From the NCBI GenBank assembly GCA_029053015.1, contig JAIDHX010000038.1, positions 86,808-150,807 of the forward strand: a stretch of DNA of 64,000 nt. The letters run 5' to 3'. Within the stretch, counting starts at the first letter, position 1; each line of letters starts with the position of its first letter. Made by a program: the position numbers and the translations under genes. Below are positions 40,789 through 49,545 of the stretch, piece by piece. The notes beneath the pieces were generated by a model. The model made no database searches, had not been told where the DNA came from, and was given only the letters and a program-made list of their open reading frames with translations. Source of the stretch: Lachnospiraceae bacterium (GTDB lineage: Bacteria > Bacillota > Clostridia > Lachnospirales > Lachnospiraceae).

Positions 40789-41865
40789 TCATTCCTTATC
40801 ATAATGCATTTGTTTCGCGTCGTCAACATAACGCCCATACGCCGCGTAAATCTGCATAATCAGGACAAGCCCAATCGGTCCTTTTACAATTCCCCACAGC
40901 CCGAACAGCTTAAGACCCGCATAAACTGCTATCAGAATGGCAACCGGATAAACGCCCACCCTCTGCCCGATCAATTTCGGCTCCAGAAATTCCCGCAGCA
41001 ACGCGCATACAATATAAATAATGACACAGACTGCCGCCTTCCAGTAAAAGCCGGAAAAGAGCTGCCATATGGCAAGCGGAATCAACACAATGCCCGTGCC
41101 GATAAAAGGAAGCGCATCCAGCACGCCGGCCAGAATACCAAACCATACGCCGTTTTGTACGCCCGCAAAAAAAAGACTGAGAGAACAAATTGCTGCAATG
41201 GACAGCATGATAATAACCTGCGCCTTGACAAAGGTTGCAATATACCTAAGAACGCGCAGTGCAATTTCCAGTACGGTGCGGCTCCCCTCATGGGCTCCCA
41301 TAAAAGAAAGAATCGCGTCGTAATCTTTTGCCAGAAGCATAGTGGTAATCATGGTGACGGCAAGTATACCGATAATAGACAATAGCTGCCGGATATAAGT
41401 CCATGTGCTTCCCAGAAGCCCCGGAAGCACCTGTACCTGAAAATTCTCCACAAACACATCTATCTGCTCAATCAGAACCTGCTCCAATCCTTCTGTGTTG
41501 ATTCCCAGAAATCCGCCCACACCGTCACAACAATCCGTCACAAATACCTGCACACTCTGCTGCACATCGTCCAGCCCTTCCACCCAGATGGGAATTTTCT
41601 GCAAAAGCAGTGAACCGCCCATCCATACCAGAATAATCAGGACGCCGCAGATCAGAAAGAGAATCACGCCCGCAAGGTACTGTTTTTTTATTTTTGTCTT
41701 TTTCTGGATATCGTCAAAGGTAGGATAACAAAAAGTCAGAAACATGCCCGCAATGATGATGGGCGTCAGAAGCGGACTGATAAACCGCAGAAAAAAATAG
41801 ACTGCCCCTGTAATCAGAAGCAGTACTATATACTTATTTTGAAAAATTTTGTTTTTCTCCCTCAT
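40789..41865 (-). CDS. AI-2E family transporter (TqsA/PerM-like)
   Basis: A 358-residue membrane protein with about eight segments and the family pattern of two halves split by a cytosolic loop (YDAILSFMGAHEGSRTVLEI) and the GVLDALPFIGTGIVLIPLAI motif, then EFLEPKLIGQRVGVYPVAIL. The name reflects an E. coli member; many homologues are Na+/H+ antiporters or channels, so transport of AI-2 should not be assumed even though luxS lies 13 kb away. AAGGAAGG precedes the ATG. Confidence 0.9.
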   Translation of the reverse strand: MREKNKIFQNKYIVLLLITGAVYFFLRFISPLLTPIIIAGMFLTFCYPTFDDIQKKTKIKKQYLAGVILFLICGVLIILVWMGGSLLLQKIPIWVEGLDDVQQSVQVFVTDCCDGVGGFLGINTEGLEQVLIEQIDVFVENFQVQVLPGLLGSTWTYIRQLLSIIGILAVTMITTMLLAKDYDAILSFMGAHEGSRTVLEIALRVLRYIATFVKAQVIIMLSIAAICSLSLFFAGVQNGVWFGILAGVLDALPFIGTGIVLIPLAIWQLFSGFYWKAAVCVIIYIVCALLREFLEPKLIGQRVGVYPVAILIAVYAGLKLFGLWGIVKGPIGLVLIMQIYAAYGRYVDDAKQMHYDKE

Positions 41866-41940
41866 ACCAATCCCCTTCCTTCAAGGCAAAATACTTACCC
41901 ATATTTATTTCTGGAATTAGTATAGGATTTTTCAAAAATA

Positions 41941-42657
41941 TCATTCATATAAAAGTGCAAAAACCGGCTGTTCAGGACTGACACTATATTCCATTGTCTT
42001 TCCGCTCACAGGATGCAGGAAAGACAGGTGCACCGCGCACAATGCCACATTGCGGACCTGCAGGCTTTCGGATAACGCGCGGCTCTTTTCATTTCCATAT
42101 TTGGCATCTCCGAGCAAGGAATATCCTGCATGGGATAACTGCGCCCTGATTTGATGAAAACGCCCTGTTTTAAGCCGTATCGCAAGCATGGAAAAATTTT
42201 CCTGCTCTACCTCTTTGGCAGACAGCACTTCAAAGCTTAATGCCGCTTTTTTCGCGCCTTCCTCTGCTATCTTCGCAGACGGCGGACAGATTTTTGCCAG
42301 AGCGCCTTCTTTTTTTATATACTCCACAAGCTCCTGCTTTGCAGGCTCCGGTTTTCCACAGACCACTGCAAGATAATCCTTGCAGAAATTTTCTCCGGCA
42401 AGCTGTCTGTTTAGCTCGGCAGCCGCCTGCGGCGTTTTGGCAAACACCAAAACCCCCTCCACCGGCTGATCCAGCCTGTGAACCACGCCAAGGTACGGCT
42501 GTTTCCCCCTTTGACCACCATCGCTGCCTGCGGCAAGATAATTTTTCAGTTCGCTTTCCACATCCGCCTGCCCGATTCTGCCGGACTGCACCGCAATGCC
42601 TGCCGGTTTGTGCACCACAATAATGTGTTTGTCTTCATAGAGAATTTTCGTGCGCAT
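41941..42657 (-). CDS. RluA-family pseudouridine synthase
   Basis: A 238-residue enzyme that turns uridines in RNA into pseudouridine. The catalytic motif is VHRLDQPVEGVLVFAKT (about 59-75), with Asp in HRLD; further matches are GRFHQIRAQLSHAGYSLLGD and YGNEKSRAL. It lacks the S4 domain, so it is the short RluA-type form. The start lies 3 bp after the response regulator stop, so the gene is cotranscribed with the HK-RR pair. The target RNA is unknown. Confidence 0.9.
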   Translation of the reverse strand: MRTKILYEDKHIIVVHKPAGIAVQSGRIGQADVESELKNYLAAGSDGGQRGKQPYLGVVHRLDQPVEGVLVFAKTPQAAAELNRQLAGENFCKDYLAVVCGKPEPAKQELVEYIKKEGALAKICPPSAKIAEEGAKKAALSFEVLSAKEVEQENFSMLAIRLKTGRFHQIRAQLSHAGYSLLGDAKYGNEKSRALSESLQVRNVALCAVHLSFLHPVSGKTMEYSVSPEQPVFALLYE

Positions 42658-42660
42658 ATT

Positions 42661-43353
42661 TTATACCTTAAACCGATAGCCCACGCCCCAGATAGTCTCA
42701 ATATACTGCGGCTTTGCCGTATCATACTCAATCTTTTCCCGAATCTTTTTGATGTGCACGGTGACAGTCGCAATGTCCCCGATGGAATCCATATCCCAGA
42801 TTTCGCGGAAAAGCTCTTCTTTTGTAAATACATGGTTGGGATTTTCCGCAAGGAAAGTAAGCAAATCAAATTCCTTGGTGGTAAACGCCCTTTCCTCGCC
42901 GTCCACGTACACTCTTCTGGCCGTCTTATCGATGCGGATACCCCTGATTTCCACAATATCATTCTGCGGCTTTGCTGCAGTACCCACCAGCCTGTCATAT
43001 CGCGCCATATGCGCCTTTACCCTTGCCACCAGTTCACTGGGGCTGAAAGGCTTTGTCATATAGTCGTCCGCGCCCAGTCCTAAGCCACGTATCTTGTCGA
43101 TATCGTCCTTTTTGGCGGAAACCATCAGAATCGGAATATTCTTTTCCTCCCGAACCTTGCGGCAGACCTCAAAGCCATCCATCCCGGGCAGCATCAAATC
43201 CAGAATAACCAAATCAAAATTGCCCTTCAACGCCGCTTCCAGCCCCTCGTCTCCGGTATTTTTGATTTCGACTTCAAAATCGCTGAGCTCCAGATAGTCC
43301 TTCTCCAAATCTGCTATTGCTTCTTCGTCTTCGATAATTAATATTCTACTCAT
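42661..43353 (-). CDS. OmpR-family response regulator
   Basis: A 230-residue regulator starting MSRILIIEDEEAIADLEKDY; AGGAGG lies 7 nt before the ATG at 43353, while an ATG 6 nt earlier sits inside that site. The receiver has EDEE, the phospho-Asp in LVILDLMLPGMDG and the Lys in MTKPFSPSEL. The winged helix has AFTTKEFDLLTFLAENP and VTVHIKKIREKIE. It follows its kinase gene after 36 bp and precedes the RluA-type gene. The target genes are unknown. Confidence 0.92.
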   Translation of the reverse strand: MSRILIIEDEEAIADLEKDYLELSDFEVEIKNTGDEGLEAALKGNFDLVILDLMLPGMDGFEVCRKVREEKNIPILMVSAKKDDIDKIRGLGLGADDYMTKPFSPSELVARVKAHMARYDRLVGTAAKPQNDIVEIRGIRIDKTARRVYVDGEERAFTTKEFDLLTFLAENPNHVFTKEELFREIWDMDSIGDIATVTVHIKKIREKIEYDTAKPQYIETIWGVGYRFKV

Positions 43354-43389
43354 GGACATTCCTCCTGCTTTTTCTTGTATTTACCTGCA

Positions 43390-44871
43390 TCAGTCCGCTT
43401 CGGCCCGCTGCTCCTTGTATTTCCGGATGACAAAATGCATACAGGTGCCTTCCCCTTCCTTGCTGGTCGCCCATATATACCCGCCATGATCCTCAATAAT
43501 TTTCTTTACGATGGACAACCCGATGCCGCTTCCTCCCTTAGAGGAATTGCGGGAAGCATCCGTACGGTAAAATCTTTCAAAAATCTTCGGCAAATCCTTG
43601 GCGGCAATTCCCTTGCCATTGTCCTCAATCTCAATCCTGACGGAATCCACCTCATCCAGAATACGGATGTCGATGACGCCCTTTTCCTTATCTATATATT
43701 TGATGCTGTTGCCGATGATGTTGTTGATTACCTTCTTCATCTGCTCGGGATCCGCGATAATCATGGTATCCGGCGCCGCCAGATTGGAATAATTCAACTC
43801 AATATTCTTGGATTCCAAATCCAGCCCGACCTCCTCCACACAGTCTCCAAAATAATCGGCTACATTGATACGGTGGAAATTGTAAGGGATACGGTTGTTG
43901 TCGATACCGGAATACAGCGTCAGTTCGTTAATCAGCTTATCCATATCATTGGCTTTATTGTAAACAGTCTTGATATATTTATCCACCTTTTCCGGCGTGT
44001 CTGCAACGCCGTCCATAATGCCCTCCATGTAACCTTTGATGGCGGTAATCGGCGTCTTTAAATCGTGGGATATGTTGCTGATAAGCTCCTTGTTCTGCTT
44101 CTCCTGCAGCATTTTTTCTTCCGCGGACTCCTTCAGCCTGAGGCGCATGTCCTCATAATTGCGGTATAAATCTCCGATTTCACCCCCGCTGTCCGTAAAA
44201 AGCATATAATCAAAGTTGCCATCCTTTATTTTTTTCATCGCTACATTCAACTGATTGATAGGTCCGAACACCCCTCTGTGAATCCATCTTGTCAGCATAA
44301 ATGCAGTAAATATAAGGATAATCAAAACCGCAACAAACATGTCTATGAGAAAAGGCCTTGCAATCAGACTGGTAATCCTTGTGACAATAAAAAGACTGCC
44401 CGGTGTACCGTCTGAAAACACAAAGTCCAACTGCTTTACATATTTTTGGGAGTCGTCAAAAAAATAACCTGTCTCGCTCTCCTCATTTTCCCGCCCATAA
44501 TCCGGCAGCCGGTGAAAAATCTCCTTCGCCGCTTCTTCATTGCCGGCATAATAAAGCTCTTCGCCCTTTCTGACTAAAATATAGCTGTTCTTCCTGCTGA
44601 TACCGTCGCTTATACCCTGCAGGTACTCTATATCCTCAAAAGCAGTCGGATTTTCCTCCAGCATGTCCGCCAGACTCTCATATAGAAGCTGCGCGTGTTT
44701 TCCCGCTGTCTGTATGCTGCCGGACATATCGTTAAAATCTACCAGCCCGAAACCATTTAACTGTTCAGCACGCAGAATCCAGCCTCCGATTAACATAAAC
44801 GCGGCAATCACCAGCACCAAAGGAATTAAAACAATGGCAGCAAAGGTTACCTTTAGTCTTGTTTTAAATTT
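43390..44871 (-). CDS. Sensor histidine kinase with HAMP
   Basis: A 493-residue kinase starting MKFKTRLKVTFAAIVLIPLV; the ATG at 44871 was preferred over an upstream GTG. Two membrane segments (about 10-30 and 175-195) flank an extracellular sensor of about 140 residues. A HAMP region (GPINQLNVAMKKIKDGNFDY) is followed by the H-box ISHDLKTPITAIKGYM, the N-box IIGNSIKYID and GSGIGLSIVKKI. It precedes the OmpR regulator and RluA genes on the same strand. The signal is unknown. Confidence 0.92.
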   Translation of the reverse strand, partial: KFKTRLKVTFAAIVLIPLVLVIAAFMLIGGWILRAEQLNGFGLVDFNDMSGSIQTAGKHAQLLYESLADMLEENPTAFEDIEYLQGISDGISRKNSYILVRKGEELYYAGNEEAAKEIFHRLPDYGRENEESETGYFFDDSQKYVKQLDFVFSDGTPGSLFIVTRITSLIARPFLIDMFVAVLIILIFTAFMLTRWIHRGVFGPINQLNVAMKKIKDGNFDYMLFTDSGGEIGDLYRNYEDMRLRLKESAEEKMLQEKQNKELISNISHDLKTPITAIKGYMEGIMDGVADTPEKVDKYIKTVYNKANDMDKLINELTLYSGIDNNRIPYNFHRINVADYFGDCVEEVGLDLESKNIELNYSNLAAPDTMIIADPEQMKKVINNIIGNSIKYIDKEKGVIDIRILDEVDSVRIEIEDNGKGIAAKDLPKIFERFYRTDASRNSSKGGSGIGLSIVKKIIEDHGGYIWATSKEGEGTCMHFVIRKYKEQRAEAD

Positions 44872-45048
44872 CATAATAACGCTTCTGCCTTTCCGCACAT
44901 CTTTCTGTCCCACATATACCGGACAGTCATGACTAGCATATAGTCGATTATAACATTGTTTATCGGAAAAAGAAATTAACTGTACGAAATATTATCCTAA
45001 AAAAAATATAAACAACAGCGGTTTTTCTCAATATTTCCCATCACCCTA

Positions 45049-45076
45049 TTGACAATCCTTGAAATATCGTTATAAT
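45049..45076 (+). promoter_or_regulatory. perR-rubrerythrin operon promoter
   Basis: TTGACA (45049-45054) and TATAAT (45071-45076) are 16 bp apart. AT-rich sequence around and after the -10 (GTTATAATAAAACAGTAATC) resembles a Fur/PerR box, so the product may repress its own promoter. The box match is partial. Confidence 0.65.
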
Positions 45077-45112
45077 AAAACAGTAATCATTATCGTTTTG
45101 GAAGGAGGAAGT

Positions 45113-45514
45113 ATGGCGACCAAGTACAGCAGGCAGCGTGAAGAAATCAAAGCTTACCTTGCTTCCCGTAAGGATCATCCGACAGCAGACAATGTCTACA
45201 TGGCAATTCGCAGACAGATTCCCAATATCAGCCTTGGAACTGTATACCGTAATCTCACCATGCTGGTTGACGCAGGTGAAATCACACGGCTTCGCGTCGG
45301 AGATGGCGTAGATCATTTTGATTATGATACTTCCCCCCATTATCATTTTGTATGCACCGAGTGCGGCAGTGTAATTGATCTCGATATGCAGAATATCGAC
45401 TCTATTTTAAAGCTTGCCGGCGCCGGTTTCGACGGCAAAATTGCCGGACATGTTACCTATTTTTACGGCGTATGCGGAAACTGCTGCAAAAAGGAAAACA
45501 CAGAAAGTAATTAA
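45113..45514 (+). CDS. perR: PerR-like Fur-family repressor
   Basis: A 133-residue Fur-family metalloregulator starting MATKYSRQREEIKAYLASRK, with GGAGGAAG before the ATG at 45113. The winged helix has HPTADNVYMAIRRQIPNISL and GTVYRNLTMLVDAG. Metal sites are VDHFDYDTSPHYHFVCTECG, with CxxC, and a second CGNCC near the end, the structural zinc site. PerR senses peroxide through His oxidation at its iron site. Its neighbours rubrerythrin and rubredoxin are classic PerR targets, which supports PerR over Fur or Zur. It lies 26 bp before rubrerythrin and should share the transcript. Confidence 0.87.
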   Translation: MATKYSRQREEIKAYLASRKDHPTADNVYMAIRRQIPNISLGTVYRNLTMLVDAGEITRLRVGDGVDHFDYDTSPHYHFVCTECGSVIDLDMQNIDSILKLAGAGFDGKIAGHVTYFYGVCGNCCKKENTESN

Positions 45515-45540
45515 ATTTTATATAAAAAGGAGAGAAAAGT

Positions 45541-46080
45541 ATGAAGTATGTATGTCAAGTTTGTGGTTATGTTCACGAAGGAGATGCCGCACCGGCTGAA
45601 TGTCCTATCTGCCACGCTCCCGCTGAGAAGTTTACGGTTCAGGCCGGCGAAAAAACTTGGGCTGCAGAGCATGTAGTAGGCGTAGCACAGGGCGTTCCTG
45701 AAGATATTATCAAGGATCTTCGTGCAAATTTTGAAGGAGAATGTTCTGAAGTTGGTATGTACCTTGCAATGGCAAGAGTTGCTCACAGAGAAGGCTATCC
45801 CGAAATCGGTCTGTACTGGGAGAAAGCAGCTTACGAAGAGGCAGAGCATGCAGCGAAGTTTGCAGAGCTGTTAGGCGAAGTTGTAACCGATTCCACCAAG
45901 AAGAATCTGGAAATGAGAGTAGACGCTGAGAACGGCGCTACCGCAGGCAAGTTCGACCTTGCTAAGAGAGCGAAAGCTGCTAACCTTGACGCTATCCACG
46001 ACACCGTTCATGAAATGGCACGTGACGAGGCAAGACACGGCAAAGCATTTGAAGGTCTGTTGAAGAGATACTTTAGCTAA
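45541..46080 (+). CDS. rbr: Reverse rubrerythrin (NADH peroxidase)
   Basis: A 179-residue non-haem iron protein with the rubredoxin domain first ([13 protein letters not shown] and [11 protein letters not shown], about 3-31) and the four-helix ferritin-like domain after, with ExxH-type iron ligands in [25 protein letters not shown] and [13 protein letters not shown]. The order is the reverse of classical rubrerythrin. Such proteins reduce peroxide in anaerobes, taking electrons from rubredoxin, whose gene follows. AAGGAG precedes the ATG. It belongs to the perR operon. Confidence 0.93.
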   Translation: MKYVCQVCGYVHEGDAAPAECPICHAPAEKFTVQAGEKTWAAEHVVGVAQGVPEDIIKDLRANFEGECSEVGMYLAMARVAHREGYPEIGLYWEKAAYEEAEHAAKFAELLGEVVTDSTKKNLEMRVDAENGATAGKFDLAKRAKAANLDAIHDTVHEMARDEARHGKAFEGLLKRYFS

Positions 46081-46094
46081 GGAGGTCAACCATT

Positions 46095-46268
46095 ATGAAG
46101 AAATATTTTTGCAACCCTTGTGGATATACATATGATCCTGAAAAAGGTGATCCTGAGCATGGCATTGCTCCCGGCACAGCATTTGAGGATCTGCCGGATG
46201 ACTGGTGCTGTCCTCTGTGCGGCGTAACCAAGGATATGTTCCAGCCTTGCATTGACAACTACAACTAA
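46095..46268 (+). CDS. Rubredoxin
   Basis: A 57-residue electron carrier with the two FeCys4 loops [10 protein letters not shown] (about 6-15) and [12 protein letters not shown] (about 39-50) and the [19 protein letters not shown] core. The length and spacing are those of canonical rubredoxins. GGAGG lies about 10 nt upstream. It starts 14 bp after rubrerythrin, so it is the likely electron donor to it. A terminator follows at 46280. Confidence 0.95.
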   Translation: MKKYFCNPCGYTYDPEKGDPEHGIAPGTAFEDLPDDWCCPLCGVTKDMFQPCIDNYN

Positions 46269-46279
46269 ATAACGCACAT

Positions 46280-46313
46280 AAGGGAACAAATCAGAAATGG
46301 TTTGTTCCTTTTT
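46280..46313 (+). terminator. Terminator of perR-rbr-rubredoxin operon
   Basis: GGAACAAA and TTTGTTCC flank a 10-nt loop and are followed by TTTTT. It lies 11 bp after the rubredoxin stop. Confidence 0.8.
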
Positions 46314-46328
46314 CTTGGCCGCGATTTC

Positions 46329-46357
46329 TTGACAACCGCATTTTTATAATATAATAT
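46329..46357 (+). promoter_or_regulatory. Promoter of small membrane protein gene
   Basis: TTGACA (46329-46334) is followed by an AT-rich run with two overlapping -10 candidates (TATAAT at 46350-46355, spacer 15; TAATAT at 46352-46357, spacer 17). Confidence 0.55.
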
Positions 46358-46388
46358 GCTTATAAACATTCCTTTAGGAGGTAAAGTG

Positions 46389-46592
46389 ATGTATAAGTTC
46401 ATAATGTATGCATGTGTTATTGTTATGGGGGTTATGGGCATTCTGATGGCAGTTGCACCAAAGGTAGTAGCTAAAAAATCGTTTTCCGAAAATCCGTCAA
46501 AATTGATGATTGTAAGGATAATGGGCGCCATTATTGCAATTGGCTGTGTAGTCATACTCATCATGTTCCGTAATATGCCTTACCTGTTTTAG
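46389..46592 (+). CDS. Small two-helix membrane protein
   Basis: A 67-residue protein starting MYKFIMYACVIVMGVMGILM; GGAGG lies 8 nt before the ATG. It has two hydrophobic helices (residues 2-22 and about 40-60) joined by a basic loop. Family not recognised. Located between the rubredoxin operon and purC with its own promoter. Confidence 0.65.
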   Translation: MYKFIMYACVIVMGVMGILMAVAPKVVAKKSFSENPSKLMIVRIMGAIIAIGCVVILIMFRNMPYLF

Positions 46593-46699
46593 CATTGTTC
46601 TTGTTTTATAAAATGGTTTGTTGCACAGGGATGGTTGATATAGTTCCTGTCTAAAAATATAATCTTTATGCGCAAAAGCGGCGCAGAAATGAGGTAAAA

Positions 46700-47575
46700 A
46701 TGAGTGTTCAGGAAATGAAGCCCATCAAAGAGGGCAAAGTACGTGAAATTTATGATAATGGTGACAGCCTGATTATGGTTGCAACCGACAGAATCAGCTG
46801 CTTTGATGTGATTCTTCACAACAAGGTGGATAAGAAGGGCGCTGTTCTGACCCAGATGTCCAGGTTCTGGTTTGATATGACAAAGGATATCCTGCCTAAT
46901 CACATGATTTCCGTGGACGTGGCAGATATGCCGGAGTTTTTCAGACAGCCGCAGTTTACCGGCAACAGTATGCTGTGCCGCAAACTGAATATGCTCCCCA
47001 TTGAATGTATTGTCCGCGGCTACATAACCGGCAGTGGCTGGGCAAGCTATCAGAAGACGGGTGAGGTCTGCGGCATTAAGCTGCCGGAAGGCCTGCGCGA
47101 ATCCGACAAGCTGCCGGAGCCCATCTACACGCCTTCCACCAAGGCCGAAATCGGCGACCACGACGAAAATATTTCTTTTGAACAGAGCGTGGACTACCTT
47201 GAAAAGCGTTTCCCGGGAAAGGGACGTGAATACGCAGAAAAGCTTCGGGACTATACCATTGCACTCTACAAAAAATGTGCCGAGTATGCGCTCAGCCGCG
47301 GCATTATTATTGCGGACACGAAGTTTGAGTTTGGTTTGGACGAGGAGGGCAATATTGTCCTTGGTGACGAGATGCTCACTCCTGACAGCTCCCGTTTCTG
47401 GCCTGCAGATGGTTACGAGCCCGGTCACGGACAACCTTCCTTTGACAAACAGTTTGCACGCGACTGGCTGAAGGCAAACCCGGATAACGACTGGACGCTG
47501 CCGCAGGACATTGTAGATAAGACTATCGATATTTATTTACAGGGCTATGAAAAGCTGACGGGAAAACCTCTGTAA
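46700..47575 (+). CDS. purC: SAICAR synthetase PurC
   Basis: A 291-residue enzyme that joins CAIR and aspartate with ATP, step 8 of purine synthesis (purine pathway). Matches include KEGKVREIYDNGDSLIMVAT (near residue 10-28), ATDRISCFDV, PIECIVRGYITGSGW and IIADTKFEFG, with QPSFDKQFARDWL near the C terminus, the long-form pattern found in Firmicutes. GAGG lies 7 nt before the ATG. The gene is single; no other pur gene is visible here, so it is separate from the usual pur cluster. Confidence 0.95.
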   Translation: MSVQEMKPIKEGKVREIYDNGDSLIMVATDRISCFDVILHNKVDKKGAVLTQMSRFWFDMTKDILPNHMISVDVADMPEFFRQPQFTGNSMLCRKLNMLPIECIVRGYITGSGWASYQKTGEVCGIKLPEGLRESDKLPEPIYTPSTKAEIGDHDENISFEQSVDYLEKRFPGKGREYAEKLRDYTIALYKKCAEYALSRGIIIADTKFEFGLDEEGNIVLGDEMLTPDSSRFWPADGYEPGHGQPSFDKQFARDWLKANPDNDWTLPQDIVDKTIDIYLQGYEKLTGKPL

Positions 47576-47597
47576 TCCGCATTTTTTTAGACTGACA

Positions 47598-47633
47598 AAA
47601 ACGGCATAGCCATTATCGGCTGTGCCGTCTTTT
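47598..47633 (+). terminator. purC terminator
   Basis: ACGGCATAGCC and GGCTGTGCCGT form a stem with a 6-nt loop, followed by CTTTTATC. It lies just after purC, converging on the minus-strand gene. Confidence 0.8.
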
Positions 47634-47643
47634 ATCATTTTCC

Positions 47644-48092
47644 CTATTTTTCTTCTGCTTTTTCTGAAAGAACCGCCTGAAACTCCGCAATACCATCTAC
47701 CTTTGCTGCAACTTTCAGATATTTTTTCAGCAAAGCCATATCCTCTACGCTGTTAAGCCTCTCTTTCAGTTCTTCGGGAATCTCTCCATAGTCCTCCAGA
47801 AGTTCTAAAATATTCTCGACTGTAGCTTCTTTTGCCCCTTCTTTTATCCCTTCTTGCCGCTCATAGAAAAAACGTTCTGACAATGACATATAACCTTGCC
47901 TCACCTCCGGTATTGTTTTCACCCTGCTCACATAATCATGCAGTTCCTTTGTGGAAGTATCCATGGCATTTTCAGCCGTGCTGTGCTGCAGGTACCGCAG
48001 CATGTTCCCGATTTCCTCACTGCCTCCCTTTGTTCCTCCTTTTCCGGCAGGGCGCTGCTGATTAGGGAAAGAAACGGTTACAGCGTCCTGCC
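47644..48092 (-). pseudogene. Rpn/PD-(D/E)XK nuclease-family transposase, C-terminal fragment
   Basis: The in-frame sequence runs from about 48092 (CWQDAVTV) through TKGGSEEIGNMLRYLQHSTA, TKELHDYVSRVKTIPEVR and ERFFYERQEGIKEGAKEA to KAEEK. This is the C-terminal half of Rpn-type (DUF4351/PDDEXK_2) proteins. A TAA lies directly before CWQ, and the N-terminal nuclease half is missing, so it is a truncated relic. The ATG at 48003 could give a 119-residue protein, but nothing supports its use. The rest of the gap up to 48302 holds only a terminator. Confidence 0.7.
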
Positions 48093-48255
48093 AACATTAA
48101 ATTGTAGTTTCTGTGAAAATGTTGGCGAGATGCCTTGGACAGCTAAATGACTTTAGCCGGATAGATTTCCACATATGTTATATGTCTGATTATATCAAAA
48201 ATTGTTAATTTGTCAACTGTATTAGGATAAATTCTTGAATAAATATTATCAAACA

Positions 48256-48283
48256 GGCAGCCACGCTTTCCACATGGCTGCCT
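48256..48283 (-). terminator. Terminator of padR-DUF4097 operon
   Basis: AGGCAGCCA and TGGCTGCCT flank an 11-nt loop, followed by T-rich sequence on the minus strand. It lies 19 bp after the DUF4097 stop. Confidence 0.7.
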
Positions 48284-48301
48284 GCATTTTACTTTTCTAT
48301 T

Positions 48302-49495
48302 TTACTGTTCCCAAATATGCACATCTCCGCTGCTGGTAGATATATTGATTGTCACATCAGGGCTGCTGCCGTAATTACCTTTTGCCGAAGTTCCTCTTTT
48401 GTTAAAGGAAAGAATATCATCAAAAAACGTAATGCATTCTCCGCTGCTTGAGTCAAACACAAAACTAAAGGAAACGTCTGACGGGATACGTATACCGACC
48501 TCACCGCTGGTGGTATCAATGTCCAGACTACCCTCCAGCCCGGACAGTCTGATATCAATATCGCCGCTGCTCGCCTTAGCTTCTCCATAACCCCTTCCGT
48601 TTTCCAAATAAATATCTCCGCTGGTGGTGTGCAAGTCAAACCTGCCAACTACATCCGCCAGCCTGATTGATCCCGATGTGGCACTGCAACTTCGCAATCC
48701 GGCGCCGCCCAGAACCTGAATTTCGCCGCTGCTGGTAGAGGCTGCAACATCACCCTCCGCCTGATAAAGCGCCACATCCCCACTGGTTGCAGAAACCGTT
48801 ATATTACCTTCCATCTGTTTCACTGTAATATCACCACTGCTGGTACTGATTGCTGCATCACCCACGATCTGATGAAATACAATATCTCCGCTGGTTGCCT
48901 GCGCACTTACTTTTCCCTCTGCATAATCAAAAGTAATACTTCCACTGCTGGCGCCGGCTGTAATTTTTTCCGCCACCACACTTTGCAGGCGGATATCCCC
49001 GCTGCTGCTCTCAACCGCAAAGCTTCTGACACTCTCAAAATCCCTCTCTGAACGGATGTCTCCACTGGTCGTTACAATATCAATTTCTGCCAACAGGCTG
49101 GGCGGCAGATAGATTTCTATATAAGCGCCGCTGTTAAAATCACCTATCACGAAGAAACCGGAATGGCGTCTCTTTCCCTTGACAATCAGACTGCGCCCCT
49201 CCTGTTCTACGGTCGAAAACCATTCTTCCTTCTGCTTAAAGGTCACATATTCCCGAATCACAATGTTTTCTCCTGTTCCCTCATACAGATAGACGTCATT
49301 GGAATTCATACGGTAATTGATATACAGGCTCTCAATCTCTGCTGCCGGTATTTCCCATTCTCCAGCAAGCTCATACTGCCGTCCGAATCCATGGTTAAAA
49401 CCTGCTCCTGCGCGCGTACCTACGCCCAATACCACGCCCAAAAAAACTATCAGCCCACATAATATTGTAATTAAAACAATTTTTACTGCTTTCAT
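48302..49495 (-). CDS. DUF4097 beta-strand repeat protein
   Basis: A 397-residue protein with an N-terminal membrane anchor (VKIVLITILCGLIVFLGVVL) and a long beta-solenoid region. The tail is built of repeated SSGDI/TSGDI units (ATSGDIVFHQ, SSGDITVKQ, ATSGDVALYQ, SSGEIQVLG) spaced by about 19-22 residues, the DUF4097 signature. AAAGG lies before the ATG. It is the third gene of the padR-HAAS-DUF4097 unit, which in other Firmicutes goes with envelope stress. The ligand is unknown; the outer-facing beta-solenoid suggests an extracytoplasmic role. Confidence 0.85.
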   Translation of the reverse strand: MKAVKIVLITILCGLIVFLGVVLGVGTRAGAGFNHGFGRQYELAGEWEIPAAEIESLYINYRMNSNDVYLYEGTGENIVIREYVTFKQKEEWFSTVEQEGRSLIVKGKRRHSGFFVIGDFNSGAYIEIYLPPSLLAEIDIVTTSGDIRSERDFESVRSFAVESSSGDIRLQSVVAEKITAGASSGSITFDYAEGKVSAQATSGDIVFHQIVGDAAISTSSGDITVKQMEGNITVSATSGDVALYQAEGDVAASTSSGEIQVLGGAGLRSCSATSGSIRLADVVGRFDLHTTSGDIYLENGRGYGEAKASSGDIDIRLSGLEGSLDIDTTSGEVGIRIPSDVSFSFVFDSSSGECITFFDDILSFNKRGTSAKGNYGSSPDVTINISTSSGDVHIWEQ

Positions 49496-49545
49496 TTTAG
49501 GTTAATCCTTTCTGCATATGTCTACAACAAATACCTTGACAGTCT

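Noticed and set aside
40789..41865. AI-2E transporter as the AI-2 exporter serving luxS
   Set aside because: The family name is historical, many members are antiporters, and luxS is 13 kb away on the other strand.
46589..47434. 281-aa minus-strand ORF
   Set aside because: Antisense to purC, whose identity is certain.
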